Source of the DNA: Gracilimonas sp.
GTDB taxonomy: Bacteria > Bacteroidota > Rhodothermia > Balneolales > Balneolaceae
Assembly: GCF_014762685.1 (NCBI RefSeq)
Contig: NZ_JABURM010000005.1
Span: 868,001-932,000 of the forward strand
Reading direction: 5' to 3'
DNA: 64,000 nt
Within the stretch, counting starts at the first letter, position 1, and every line of letters begins with the position of its first letter. The notes below the pieces were generated by a model. That model had not been told where the DNA came from and did not search any database. It saw only the letters and a program-made list of their open reading frames with translations. Below are positions 34,730 through 44,059 of the stretch, piece by piece. The translations under genes and the position numbers were made by a program.

Positions 34730-34736
34730 TTGCTGT

Positions 34737-36524
34737 CTAAAATGGCCAAAATAATGGGATTGCAAAGGTACCAATAATCCAGAATAAGATATTGAGCGGA
34801 GTGCCGACTTTCACGAAATCGATAAATTTATATTGTCCGGGCCCAAAGATCATTGTGTTAGTCTGATAACCGATGGGCGACATAAAGCTTAGTGAAGCTG
34901 CCATTGTAACTGCTACCAATAGTGGATCTGCACTCACGTTGATTGTTGAAGATGCTTCAATGGCAATAGGAGCAAGCAATGCTGCCGTTGCTTGATTTGA
35001 AATAAGGTTAGTAAGCATCATAGACAGAAAGAAAAAAGCCGAGAGTACAGCTGTTGGCCCAAGTGATTCAAAATTACTAATCATACCATCTACCATAAGC
35101 TGAGCAGCGCCTGTCTTTTGCATGGCAATTCCAAGTGGAAGCACCCCGCCCAATAAAAAAATCACTTTCCAATTAATAGATTGGTAGGCTTCTTCATTAC
35201 TCAGGCACCCTGTAAGCACCATTATTATCACCCCGCAAATAGCTGAGGCTACTATAGGAAGTATTCCAAAAGCAGCGAATCCAACTACGCCTAAGATAAT
35301 GCCGACCGCTGCCGGTATTTTTTCTTCATGAAAATCAGGTACTTTAATTTCGGTAGCTAATACAAATTCCTCTGCGGTTTTAATATCATTAACCCGTTCT
35401 TTTTTAGCATATAGAAGGAGGGATGTTCCGCTTTGCAACCGGATATCAGGCAGGTGTTCTTGCTGTATTTTCCCTTTTTGCCGGATAGCTAAAACTATCG
35501 CCTCATACTGGTGATACAAGTCTATATGCTTTAATTTTTTCCCCTCGAATGACGATTCGGGTGCCACGACAGCCTCTACCAACTGTGCATTACCAATTTC
35601 AAAGTCCTTGTCTTCCCAATTTTTATTGGGCTTTATCAATACATCTTCACGGTTTAATAATTTATTTAGTTCTTTTACGCTTCCGCGAATTCGAAGGGTG
35701 TCTTTTTGTTGAAGCTTAATGTTGTGCCGGTCAGGTTTCGAGTTTCCGTTCTCATCAAAAACCTCTACGATATCGAGATCAAGATCTTGTATAAGCTTCG
35801 TGTTGTGAAGAGGGGTATTAACAAAGGGAGAGTTTGGCTGCAAAACAACATCCGTGAGATAGCTTTGCATCTGAAAAATATCTGTCAGAGATTCATCTTT
35901 TCGTCGTTCAGGAATGAGATTGATGCCGATTGTAAAAAGGTAAACGAAGCCGGCTATAAAAAAGATGATTCCAACAGGGGCAAAATCAAACATACCAAAG
36001 CCGGCTAAACCGTTATCGGTTGCAATAGAATCAACCAAAAGATTGGTAGAAGTACCGATAAGGGTACAAACGCCTCCGAACATAGCCGCGAAAGACATCG
36101 GCATCAATAATTTGGAAGCACTTTTTCCCAGATCCTTTGAAAGGCTGATTATCACAGGTATGAAAATAGCAACGGCCGCTGTATTATTTATAAAAGCTGA
36201 AATCACCCCCACCACCAACATGATAATAAACATGGCCAGCCGATAATTGAGTTTACTCAGCTTAAAGAAATAATCTCCAACAATATCCAAGGCTCCCGTT
36301 CTGCGGAGCCCTTCACTAAGTATAAACATACAGGCAATGGTAACCGTAGCGGGATTACTAAAGCCCGACAGTCCCTCTTTGGGAGTTAGAATTCCTGAGA
36401 CCATAAGTATGGCCAGCAGGATAAGGGAGGTGACATCAAAAGAAATCCGCTTATTGACGAACAAAATTATCGCAAGCAGAATAAGTGCGTAAACAAATAA
36501 GATTTCCGGAGCTAAGCCAAGCAT
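34737..36524 (-). CDS. SLC13/DASS-type permease with two RCK-C domains
   Basis: A 595-residue inner-membrane permease. The N-terminal membrane half has the DASS helices and a SNPATVTIACMFILSEGL block. Two RCK-C (TrkA-C) regulatory domains lie at about 215-290 and 300-380 (LDIVEVFDENG; VEAVVAPESSFEGKKL). The second membrane half has NQATAALLAPIA. The Asn-Thr Na+-site motifs NNTAAVAIF and GTSTNL are present. The SAC1-like arrangement with central RCK domains suggests sulfate or dicarboxylate transport. It is the first gene of a two-gene operon with SulP. Confidence 0.85.
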   Translation of the reverse strand: MLGLAPEILFVYALILLAIILFVNKRISFDVTSLILLAILMVSGILTPKEGLSGFSNPATVTIACMFILSEGLRRTGALDIVGDYFFKLSKLNYRLAMFIIMLVVGVISAFINNTAAVAIFIPVIISLSKDLGKSASKLLMPMSFAAMFGGVCTLIGTSTNLLVDSIATDNGLAGFGMFDFAPVGIIFFIAGFVYLFTIGINLIPERRKDESLTDIFQMQSYLTDVVLQPNSPFVNTPLHNTKLIQDLDLDIVEVFDENGNSKPDRHNIKLQQKDTLRIRGSVKELNKLLNREDVLIKPNKNWEDKDFEIGNAQLVEAVVAPESSFEGKKLKHIDLYHQYEAIVLAIRQKGKIQQEHLPDIRLQSGTSLLLYAKKERVNDIKTAEEFVLATEIKVPDFHEEKIPAAVGIILGVVGFAAFGILPIVASAICGVIIMVLTGCLSNEEAYQSINWKVIFLLGGVLPLGIAMQKTGAAQLMVDGMISNFESLGPTAVLSAFFFLSMMLTNLISNQATAALLAPIAIEASSTINVSADPLLVAVTMAASLSFMSPIGYQTNTMIFGPGQYKFIDFVKVGTPLNILFWIIGTFAIPLFWPF

Positions 36525-36680
36525 TAGAAACTATATTGATTTAAATCTTCTTTTGACGGCTGAATATCTCAAGTATCACCGTTTTATAAAAATCATATCA
36601 TAAAATAAGGATGTTTTATTCCTTAATAAGGAAATCTAAAACAGGAATGGAAAAACATTCAATAAGCTCTTATTTTTAGG

Positions 36681-36688
36681 TATATTTT
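36681..36688 (+). promoter_or_regulatory. Weak -7 box (TATATTTT) upstream of greA
   Basis: One base off TAnnTTTG. If used, transcription would start near 36693, placing the terminator hairpin in the greA leader. Low certainty. Confidence 0.25.
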
Positions 36689-36703
36689 AGTATTGAAAAT
36701 AAA

Positions 36704-36735
36704 AGCCATCTGCCGACGGTAGATTGCTTTTTTTA
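36704..36735 (+). terminator. Rho-independent terminator hairpin in the greA 5' region
   Basis: AGCCATCTGCCG / CGGTAGATTGCT form a 12-bp stem with one mismatch and one G-U pair, followed at once by seven T. It lies 30 bp before greA in a gap whose other side is a divergent minus-strand gene, so no upstream plus-strand gene exists for it to terminate. That makes it a likely attenuator of greA itself. It also contains a tiny reading frame, ATG GAA ACC AAA TAA, at 36739-36753. Confidence 0.7.
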
Positions 36736-36764
36736 TTTATGGAAACCAAATAAAAGCAGAGATT

Positions 36765-37238
36765 ATGAGTAAAGTTCAATACCTGACACAAGAAGGTTAC
36801 GATAAACTGGATGCAGAATTGAAAGACCTGAAAACACGGGGACGAAGAGAGATTGCAGAAGATATTGCAGAAGCACGAGCTAAAGGCGATTTAAGTGAAA
36901 ATGCAGAGTATGATGCAGCAAAAGAAGCCCAAGGTCATCTTGAGGATCGTATTACTAAACTGGAAGATGCCCTGGCAAATGCGCGTGTATTGGACACTAA
37001 AGACCTGGATTTGTCAAAGGTTCGCGTTTTAACCACTGTTACGATCCTGAACAAAAATACCGACAAGGAAATGAAGTACACGCTGGTTTCAGCAAATGAG
37101 GCTGACTTTGCTGCGGGTAAAATCTCCATTGATTCACCTATCGGTAAGGCTCTTATGGGGCGTGAAATTGGTGAGACTGTTGAAGTAGAGGTTCCGGCCG
37201 GTAAGTTAGAGCTCGTAGTCAAAAACATTGAAATTTAA
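36765..37238 (+). CDS. greA: Transcription elongation factor GreA
   Basis: A 157-residue factor that rescues backtracked RNA polymerase by stimulating cleavage of the 3' RNA end. The N-terminal coiled coil (residues 1-77) carries the tip acidic pair in RAKGDLSENAEYDAAKEA, where D and E are conserved. The C-terminal FKBP-like domain has SIDSPIGKALMGREIGETVEV. Length is typical. Expression may be controlled by the leader hairpin. The Nudix gene follows 24 bp later. Confidence 0.97.
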   Translation: MSKVQYLTQEGYDKLDAELKDLKTRGRREIAEDIAEARAKGDLSENAEYDAAKEAQGHLEDRITKLEDALANARVLDTKDLDLSKVRVLTTVTILNKNTDKEMKYTLVSANEADFAAGKISIDSPIGKALMGREIGETVEVEVPAGKLELVVKNIEI

Positions 37239-37262
37239 TCCGTCTCCTCTAATAAACTCCCA

Positions 37263-37721
37263 ATGAAAAAACTCATTGACGTATATCCTTACCGAGTTAA
37301 AGAAGGGAATCCGTACTTTTTGATTTTTAAAAGATCTTCTGAAAAAGTATATAGAAATCAATGGCGGATGGTAGGGGGGAAAATAAAGAAAGAGGAAAGC
37401 AGTTGGGAAGGAGCGCTTCGTGAACTTAAAGAGGAAACGGGTTTAACACCGGTTAAATTTTGGACTATACCGTCTGTGAATTCATTTTATGAAGCAGAGA
37501 CTGATATGGTGCATGCTATACCCGCATTTGCAGCAGAATTAGATGTTGATGCGCAAGTTGAGCTTGATGAAGAACACTCGGGCTTTAAATGGGTTAGTAT
37601 TGACGAAATTGAACTATATATTAAATGGCCGGAACAACGACGCTTAATGAAGCTAACCCATGATATCCTAACAGATCAATACCTTGAAATACTTCCAGAG
37701 TGGATAATCGAAATTTCTTAA
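37263..37721 (+). CDS. Nudix hydrolase
   Basis: A 152-residue pyrophosphohydrolase with a complete Nudix box: GGKIKKEESSWEGALRELKEETGL (quoted in halves: GGKIKKEESSWEGALREL and KEETGL), i.e. G-x5-E-x7-R-E-x-x-E-E-x-G. The N-terminus MKKLIDVYPYRV resembles the NudB/dihydroneopterin triphosphate group, but specificity cannot be read from the sequence. It overlaps the next gene by 22 bp, so the two are coupled. Confidence 0.88.
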   Translation: MKKLIDVYPYRVKEGNPYFLIFKRSSEKVYRNQWRMVGGKIKKEESSWEGALRELKEETGLTPVKFWTIPSVNSFYEAETDMVHAIPAFAAELDVDAQVELDEEHSGFKWVSIDEIELYIKWPEQRRLMKLTHDILTDQYLEILPEWIIEIS

Positions 37722-38932
37722 TTACATTTTTTCTGTTTTTACTAGTTCCCGGCTTAGCCTTCGCACAATCCGATCGTTATAAGCTAAAGTTTGCCCCGGA
37801 TCTTTGGTACAATAATGTAGATGGAATTCGTGTTGGAGCTCGGGTTTTTGGAGAAATTGAAGGTACATTCCGGGATGGCCCACACAGACTGGATGCCGGT
37901 GTTTGGCTGGCAACCAACATCCCTGAGCTACCCGTTTCATATTACCTGTCATTTACCGAGCCTGTTGCGGCTATTTCCTCTTACGGCAATGAAGGTAATA
38001 TACAAATCAGAAGTAGCATCAGAACCGGTTATAGTCACCATCAGGTATCCTTAAATAAAAGATGGCAGACTGAATTTAATGAACTCAAATTCACCGAATG
38101 GTCACTCTTTTTCAGTCAAGAGAAAATGTTTGATGCGGATTACCGGCCCTATCCTCAACTGTGGCAAACGGATTGGAAATCACTTTTGGGGATGAATATG
38201 TGGTTGAGCAAAGTCTTTGACATCGGAAAGTTTGACTTGCAGGCTTCCGTAAAACAAAATTTGGTGAGTTCTGCTTCTTACACGGTTGGTGCTGTTGAAG
38301 TAAAACAGCAAATACCCTTGGGCAAGGGATTCAATGTAAGGTTAAGAGGTTTTTCCGGCATTAATAGTTCGGATGCGGCCCCTGAATATCAATTTGGCCG
38401 TAGTTATCGTCAGCCCGTTGAATGGTTAAATAATGGGGTAACCCGTGCTCAGGGAACACTTCCTAATACCTTGTTAGATGATGGTCTGTTTCAAATAGCC
38501 GGCGGAGCTAATTTAAGAGGGTATACTTTTCAGGATTTTGAAGAATTAGCAAACAGTCAAAACCCGCTCACTTACAACTTTACGATGTCCCTGAATGCGG
38601 AAGTTGAATATCCGAATCCAGTAAATAACTTATTTAAGCAATCGATAATAGGTGATTTTGTACATCTCAGGTCTTACGTATTTGGAGATATTGGGCGTTT
38701 TTACAGGAATAACTACATGCAAACTCCCGGTGTGCAGTCGGATATACTGAATGTAAATTCTGATGCAGGACTTGGATTCCAATTTTCTCTGAATATTCCC
38801 GATTATCTGGGTAAAGATCGCGGGTTTGCAATACGCTATGAAATTCCCTTTTGGCTTTCTCACCCCAACGGAAATGAAAACACGTTTAAATTCCGTAATT
38901 TAATCGGCATTGGAGCGGTAATCTCACTTTGA
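37700..38932 (+). CDS. Outer-membrane beta-barrel protein of unknown function
   Basis: A 410-residue exported protein starting at GTG 37700, with signal peptide MDNRNFLITFFLFLLVPGLAFAQ (cleavage after LAFA). The rest is alternating amphipathic beta-strands with abundant aromatic residues, and it ends in a strand finishing IGIGAVISL with a hydrophobic terminus, the signature of an outer-membrane barrel. It resembles the C-terminal barrel-like part of M1-peptidase-linked surface proteins of Bacteroidota, but no protease domain is present. It starts inside the Nudix gene and is followed by ackA after 7 bp. Confidence 0.65.
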   Translation: MDNRNFLITFFLFLLVPGLAFAQSDRYKLKFAPDLWYNNVDGIRVGARVFGEIEGTFRDGPHRLDAGVWLATNIPELPVSYYLSFTEPVAAISSYGNEGNIQIRSSIRTGYSHHQVSLNKRWQTEFNELKFTEWSLFFSQEKMFDADYRPYPQLWQTDWKSLLGMNMWLSKVFDIGKFDLQASVKQNLVSSASYTVGAVEVKQQIPLGKGFNVRLRGFSGINSSDAAPEYQFGRSYRQPVEWLNNGVTRAQGTLPNTLLDDGLFQIAGGANLRGYTFQDFEELANSQNPLTYNFTMSLNAEVEYPNPVNNLFKQSIIGDFVHLRSYVFGDIGRFYRNNYMQTPGVQSDILNVNSDAGLGFQFSLNIPDYLGKDRGFAIRYEIPFWLSHPNGNENTFKFRNLIGIGAVISL

Positions 38933-38939
38933 CTCACTC

Positions 38940-40157
38940 ATGAAAATTCTTGTTATAAACTGCGGAAGTTCTTCTATTAAGTACCAACTTATAAACACCG
39001 AAGATAGAGAGTGTTTATGTAAAGGACTGGTCGAAAGAATAGGGGCCGTCACCTCTATCATAAAACAAGAGTTCAAAGGTGAAAAACCTTACAAAAAGAC
39101 GATGGTGATCGAGAATCACCCTTCTGCGCTTAAAACTATTATGGAAATGCTTATTGATGCTGACAATGATTACTTGCATTCCTTAGACGAAATTGAGGCG
39201 GTAGGGCATCGGGTGGTTCATGGAGGGGAAACCTTTAAAGATTCTGTTCTTATAGATGACGATGTGGAAGAAGCTATACAACAGGCTTTTGATATTGCAC
39301 CGCTCCATAATCCTCCTAACCTGGACGGAATTCGTGCGGCAAAAAAACATCTTCCAAATATTCCTCATGTTGCTGTATTTGATACCGCTTTTCACCACTC
39401 TATTCCCAAACATGCTTATTTATATGGAATCCCTAACCGGTTATATCGTCGGTATAAAATTAGAAAATATGGCTTTCATGGTACTTCACATTATTTTGTG
39501 AGCCGTCAGTACTATAAACTGTCAGGAAAACCTAAAGAAGGCTCTAAAGTGATCACTTGTCATTTAGGTAATGGATGTTCTGTTACGGCCATAAAGGATG
39601 GAAAATCATATGATACCAGTATGGGTTTTTCCCCGCTGGAAGGGCTGGTGATGGGTACCCGGAGTGGTGATATTGATCCTTCTATCTTATTCTACCTCAT
39701 AGAGAAAGAAGAATTATCTCTTGCAAATGTTCACGCTTTGCTAAATAAACATAGCGGCCTTTTGGGCCTTAGTGGTTACGCGGCGGATATGCGTGACTTA
39801 TTGGAAGAAGCTGAAAGTGGGGACCGAAGATGCAACGAAGCAATTGATGTATTTTGCTATCGGGTCAAAAAGTATATCGGTTCATATATAACGGCGATGA
39901 ATGGGGTAGATGCTATTATTTTTACCGGTGGAATCGGGGAAAATGCAGCTCCCATTCGGAGTAAGATTTTAAAAGATATGGGGTATTCAGGAATTGAAGT
40001 AGATGAGAAAAAAAATATCGCTTTATCTGAAGGAACAATGATTAGTACTGACAATTCAAGTGTGGAAGTTCACGTTATACCTACCAATGAAGAACTAGTA
40101 ATTGCCATAGACGCTGCCAAAATAGCGACGGCTTCCAAACAAACCCCATGGGCTTAA
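38940..40157 (+). CDS. ackA: Acetate kinase
   Basis: A 405-residue ASKHA-fold enzyme converting acetyl phosphate and ADP to acetate and ATP. Motifs: NCGSSSIKYQL near the start, GHRVVHGGE, FHGTSHYFV (phosphate/adenosine site), TCHLGNGCSV, and FTGGIGENAA near the end, plus VPTNEEL-type ending (IPTNEELVIA). Length is standard. The pta gene is three genes downstream in the same overlapping operon, so acetate overflow or ATP formation from acetyl-CoA is likely. Confidence 0.96.
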   Translation: MKILVINCGSSSIKYQLINTEDRECLCKGLVERIGAVTSIIKQEFKGEKPYKKTMVIENHPSALKTIMEMLIDADNDYLHSLDEIEAVGHRVVHGGETFKDSVLIDDDVEEAIQQAFDIAPLHNPPNLDGIRAAKKHLPNIPHVAVFDTAFHHSIPKHAYLYGIPNRLYRRYKIRKYGFHGTSHYFVSRQYYKLSGKPKEGSKVITCHLGNGCSVTAIKDGKSYDTSMGFSPLEGLVMGTRSGDIDPSILFYLIEKEELSLANVHALLNKHSGLLGLSGYAADMRDLLEEAESGDRRCNEAIDVFCYRVKKYIGSYITAMNGVDAIIFTGGIGENAAPIRSKILKDMGYSGIEVDEKKNIALSEGTMISTDNSSVEVHVIPTNEELVIAIDAAKIATASKQTPWA

Positions 40158-41974
40158 ACAAACTGATTTACATTAAATCTGCATTGCACGATATCCTATC
40201 TAAATGCTATGATGCTTTGAAAGGCAAGAAAGGATTTTATGGGATAAAGACCCCGATGGGGGGTGTTTTATTTATACTGCTCATATCTATCTCACTGATG
40301 TCTTGTTCCAGTACAAGCTGGGTAGTAGTTGATGAGGGCACCAAAGACATAAATGATTTTGAGCTTATTTCATCCCGGTTTTATTTAGAGAGCACAAATG
40401 GAATTACTCCAAATCAACCACTGATTCACTTCGATTTAAAGGCAATCAATACGTATGAATACGCGAAAAGAGTTCGTTCCGAACGATATATTCAGCGTTA
40501 TCGGCCGAGGCTGGGATACGTGCTTTTGGGGGCTGCAGGAGCTGGATTGTCCTATTTCGCCGCTTTTTCTGATCAATTGGTGACTGAACCTACTAACACT
40601 CAGCGTTATTCATTGATTGGAGCCGGAACATTACTTACAGGCTTGTCTTTTTTAAACATGAAACCAATTGGGGAACCCTCAGCTACAGGAGAAAGTCGCT
40701 TATTACGTAAAATTGGCGCCGTCCAAGAGTCTGATACAGTAAATGCGAAGCCCTACAACTCAGTCACTCCATCAATCAGGCTCTCTTATAGTGACAGCAT
40801 TCTAGCTGAACATAAGGGGTGGGATTTTAGAGATGGCAGAATTAGTATCAATCTGGCAGAAGAGATTGATGCAGGTATTTTTGAAGAAACTCCTTCTGAC
40901 AACATTTTGGTAGAGGTTTTCTATGATTCATTAAGCCGTAAAAAAGAGGTGCCGGTTTCATCTGTTTTTGAGCAATTTGTAGTTGTGGATGCTCAAATAA
41001 CCGCTTTAAGAAATGCTCCGGTTATTGATAATAATAATGTTTTGACTGATTTGGCTGAAGGAAGTCAGCTTAAATTAGTTAAGAAAGAAGGGGATTGGTA
41101 CAAAGTTTTATATGGAATTTCAGAAACCTGGGTATCGGTAGATGATGTAAATACTATTTGGAGGTCTTCTGAATTTGCTTCTGACCTTTCCGTAATCACC
41201 ATACCTAGTGTGCCATTTGGATCTGTAGATGTGGAGCAAAATATTCCTGATTTGGGATTAGAGCCTTTGAATTCTTCAGCTTTTATACTTTCAAATTTTC
41301 AGTTCGAAAACAAAGAATTATCAGAGCGCATATATGGCGAGCGGGATGTTGAATTGATGGAAGCTTATTTCAGTCAAGCCCTTGCAATCAGGTCGAACAA
41401 TATCATAAAAGCAATCAATATCTCTTCTGAGCGATCGCTTGAGCAAACTTACTCAAGATTAGCGATACCGCTAGATGAACCTCCAAGAAATCTCATTGTA
41501 TATATAAATGGGTATGCCGAAATCCGCGATTCTAAAGTCTACCTGATAGGCAGTGAACTCAATGAGGAGGGTACGTCCTATCTTGATCTGCAGAAATTTT
41601 TTGAAGGACTGAGCAGTTTGCGTCTCAATTCGCTGGTTATTTTTGCTGACCTGGATATTTTGAATAATGATGGTTCATCACAACCGTTTAGAAGATTAGC
41701 TTCAACTGTCACTGATAGTAATTATAAAGCAGCAGTACTATTTGCGGGGCGTCCAAATCAGAGGTCAGGTATTTATTCTTCAAGTATCGGAGAACAAAAA
41801 AGGCATAGTATTTTTACCTATTATCTGGCTGAAGCCTTTAAGCAAGGGAAACTACGGATAAGTGAGGTCTATGATCATTTGGAAAGAAATGTACCTTTTA
41901 CTTCTCGAAGCATATATGACCGCCCGCAAAACCCATTGTTATTCGGGGATAGAGACCTTGAGCTTCTGAACTGA
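40148..41974 (+). CDS. Lipoprotein with SH3b and pseudo-caspase (inactive C14-like) domains
   Basis: A 608-residue protein, unrecognised as a whole. An alternative TTG start at 40217 would give a cleaner signal (MKGKKGFYGIKTPMGG... LMSC). Lipobox Cys53. A second hydrophobic patch lies at 123-170. Residues 285-335 form an SH3b domain (LRNAPVIDNNN; WYKVLYGISETWVSVDD). Residues 375-605 follow the caspase/metacaspase fold order: GERDVELMEAYF, NLIVYINGYAEI, SLVIFADLDIL, HSIFTYYLAEAFKQGKL and PQNPLLFG. The catalytic His position is Tyr456 (NGYA for SGHG) and the catalytic Cys position is Leu502 (ADL for DAC). It is therefore probably an inactive scaffold. It overlaps ackA by 10 bp. Confidence 0.6.
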   Translation: MGLNKLIYIKSALHDILSKCYDALKGKKGFYGIKTPMGGVLFILLISISLMSCSSTSWVVVDEGTKDINDFELISSRFYLESTNGITPNQPLIHFDLKAINTYEYAKRVRSERYIQRYRPRLGYVLLGAAGAGLSYFAAFSDQLVTEPTNTQRYSLIGAGTLLTGLSFLNMKPIGEPSATGESRLLRKIGAVQESDTVNAKPYNSVTPSIRLSYSDSILAEHKGWDFRDGRISINLAEEIDAGIFEETPSDNILVEVFYDSLSRKKEVPVSSVFEQFVVVDAQITALRNAPVIDNNNVLTDLAEGSQLKLVKKEGDWYKVLYGISETWVSVDDVNTIWRSSEFASDLSVITIPSVPFGSVDVEQNIPDLGLEPLNSSAFILSNFQFENKELSERIYGERDVELMEAYFSQALAIRSNNIIKAINISSERSLEQTYSRLAIPLDEPPRNLIVYINGYAEIRDSKVYLIGSELNEEGTSYLDLQKFFEGLSSLRLNSLVIFADLDILNNDGSSQPFRRLASTVTDSNYKAAVLFAGRPNQRSGIYSSSIGEQKRHSIFTYYLAEAFKQGKLRISEVYDHLERNVPFTSRSIYDRPQNPLLFGDRDLELLN

Positions 41975-42837
41975 TGGGACTTCTGTTTATAATTCTTAGT
42001 GTTTGCTGTTCTCTCGCTATTGCTCAGATTTTAAAGCTTGCCGAAAATGGAAAATTGAATATTCTGAAAATTCTGGTATGTAATTATTTAGCAGGATTTT
42101 TAATAAGTCTCTTAAACTCTCATGAACTATCTGTTTTTCCTGATGCAGCCATAACACTGAGTAACTGGCTGATTGGTTTGGTACTCTTACTTGGGGTTAT
42201 ATTTATTGCAAATATGGTAGTCTACAGCAGATCTATTGACCGGGTGGGAATGGGCGTGAGTATTGCAGCTATGCGGATGTCTCTTGTTTTCCCTATAGCG
42301 GCCAGCTTGTTTGTGTTCGGAGAAACCATTGGCGGAATAAAATATATTGGTATTATTTTAGCTTTAGGCTCTCTTTTATTAATGGTTCCCAGAATTCGCA
42401 CAAAAAGCATTTCCGGGCTTTCGGATGCATGGTTGCCTATCCTGATATTTATCATGACCGGCTTTGCCGATACCGGTCTTAAAGTATACGAACGTGTTTT
42501 TTCAAAACAGATGTCAGAGGATTTATTTATCTCCGGAATTTTCTTTGTTTCATTTCTAGTGGGGATGGGAATTCTTATAAAAAGGAACGAAATTCATTTT
42601 ACCTTCAAAGAAATAGGATATGGTATTGTCACGGGAATTGTGAACTTATATTCTTCTATATTTTTGATCTACGCTTTAAAACTGATGCCGGGATCAATTG
42701 TTTTTCCTCTGGTTAATGTGACTTTAGTAGTATCAGGTACTTTTATAGGAATATTGATTTGGAAGGACAAACCTTCCCTGAAACAATGGTCGGGATTAGG
42801 GATCGCTATAATTTCAATCTTTTTATTATTAGGGTAA
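41974..42837 (+). CDS. EamA/DMT-family transporter
   Basis: A 287-residue inner-membrane protein with about ten hydrophobic segments in two EamA repeats. The first half ends near RMSLVFPIAASLFVFGETI and the second near FPLVNVTLVVSGTFIGILIW, the characteristic pre-helix motif of drug/metabolite transporters. Substrate unknown. It is transcribed between the lipoprotein (1-bp overlap, TGATG) and pta (1-bp overlap, TAATG), so expression is tightly coupled. Confidence 0.85.
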   Translation: MGLLFIILSVCCSLAIAQILKLAENGKLNILKILVCNYLAGFLISLLNSHELSVFPDAAITLSNWLIGLVLLLGVIFIANMVVYSRSIDRVGMGVSIAAMRMSLVFPIAASLFVFGETIGGIKYIGIILALGSLLLMVPRIRTKSISGLSDAWLPILIFIMTGFADTGLKVYERVFSKQMSEDLFISGIFFVSFLVGMGILIKRNEIHFTFKEIGYGIVTGIVNLYSSIFLIYALKLMPGSIVFPLVNVTLVVSGTFIGILIWKDKPSLKQWSGLGIAIISIFLLLG

Positions 42838-43793
42838 TGGACATAATTCAGGATATTCGAAAACGAGCCTCAAAAGAATTAAAAACCATTGTTCTGCCAC
42901 GCTCCTCAGACCCAAGAGTAGTGCAAGCCGCGCAGCATTTAAAGGATCATAATTTAGCTCACCCCATTCTTATCCAAAATTCAGGGACTTCTGATATTTC
43001 CAAAAACTTGCAGGTTGTAGATCCGGTTTCCGATGAGAGGCTAAAAACTTATGCTCATTCTTTCTATCTGCAAAGAAAACATAAGGGGATTTCTGAGTCT
43101 GATGCGATAGATATCGTAAAAGATCCATTATTTTTTGCAGCAGCAATGGTTGCAGCAGGTGACGCAGATGGCTGTGTTGCCGGGTCCGTTTCTACTACGG
43201 GGGATGTCCTAAGGGCCGCCATTCAAACTATAGGACTGAAGTCCGGTTCGAATGTAGTATCCAGCGTTTTTTTAATGAGTTTTAATGACGGGCGCGTTTT
43301 TACCTATGGAGATTGTGCAGTAGTTCCATATCCTAACGCTGAGCAATTAGCGACCATAGCGATGGATTCAGCCCAAACCCATCAAAAAGTAACAGGCAGT
43401 AAACCAAAAGTAGCCATGCTGTCTTTTTCCACAAAGGGAAGTGCTGAACACGAACGCATTGACTTGGTGAGAAATGCACTGGAGATTATAAATTCTCACA
43501 ATCTCAATTATCCGGTGGACGGCGAACTTCAATTTGATGCGGCTATTGTTCCCCAAATAGCTCAACGCAAAGCTCCGGATTCAGAAGTAGCAGGACAAGC
43601 CAACGTTTTCATTTACCCCAATCTGGATGCGGGTAATATTGCTTATAAAATCACAGAACGCCTTGCCGGAGCTACAGCCACAGGTCCCATTATCCAGGGA
43701 TTGGCCAAGCCTATGATGGACTTATCACGCGGATGTACTTGGGAAGACATCGTGAACACGGTGTGCGTATGTGCTTTGATGAGCGATGGGTGA
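42837..43793 (+). CDS. pta: Phosphate acetyltransferase (short form)
   Basis: A 318-residue single-domain Pta that makes acetyl phosphate from acetyl-CoA. I chose the ATG at 42837, which overlaps the EamA stop; a start at 42759 lies inside that gene. Motifs: VLPRSSDPRVVQAA, DADGCVAGSVSTTGDVLRAAI, ATIAMDSAQTHQ, VAMLSFSTKGSA, NVFIYPNLDAGNIAYKI. The regulatory N-terminal domain of long E. coli Pta is absent. It works with ackA upstream. Confidence 0.93.
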   Translation: MDIIQDIRKRASKELKTIVLPRSSDPRVVQAAQHLKDHNLAHPILIQNSGTSDISKNLQVVDPVSDERLKTYAHSFYLQRKHKGISESDAIDIVKDPLFFAAAMVAAGDADGCVAGSVSTTGDVLRAAIQTIGLKSGSNVVSSVFLMSFNDGRVFTYGDCAVVPYPNAEQLATIAMDSAQTHQKVTGSKPKVAMLSFSTKGSAEHERIDLVRNALEIINSHNLNYPVDGELQFDAAIVPQIAQRKAPDSEVAGQANVFIYPNLDAGNIAYKITERLAGATATGPIIQGLAKPMMDLSRGCTWEDIVNTVCVCALMSDG

Positions 43794-43952
43794 CTTATCT
43801 TTGCCTGGCAACCAGAGATTGTCTAACCAATTCTGTGTTTAGAATCGCCTAACTCGCGAATAGGAATTTTTTGCTAACGAGATTCACTGAACGCTGATTA
43901 CAGTAATAGAAATTCTCAATCATTTCGGTTTAGTTAAGAGAAGGAGATTTCG

Positions 43953-43960
43953 TATATTTG
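43953..43960 (+). promoter_or_regulatory. Candidate -7 box TATATTTG for the suf operon
   Basis: Matches TAnnTTTG 100 bp before sufB and is the first such site after the pta operon. The downstream GTACTC also appears at about 10057-10062 after a related AATATTTG. The long leader of about 90 nt could hold regulatory sequence; I see no Fe-S regulator gene next to it. Confidence 0.45.
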
Positions 43961-44059
43961 TACTCAATCTAAATAGGCAGGTAAAACACCGAGCATATAG
44001 TACTGTGAGGTAGTTCACCTTGTCTGATCAAGAAGAAAAAAATTAAGACCCTATAGCTA

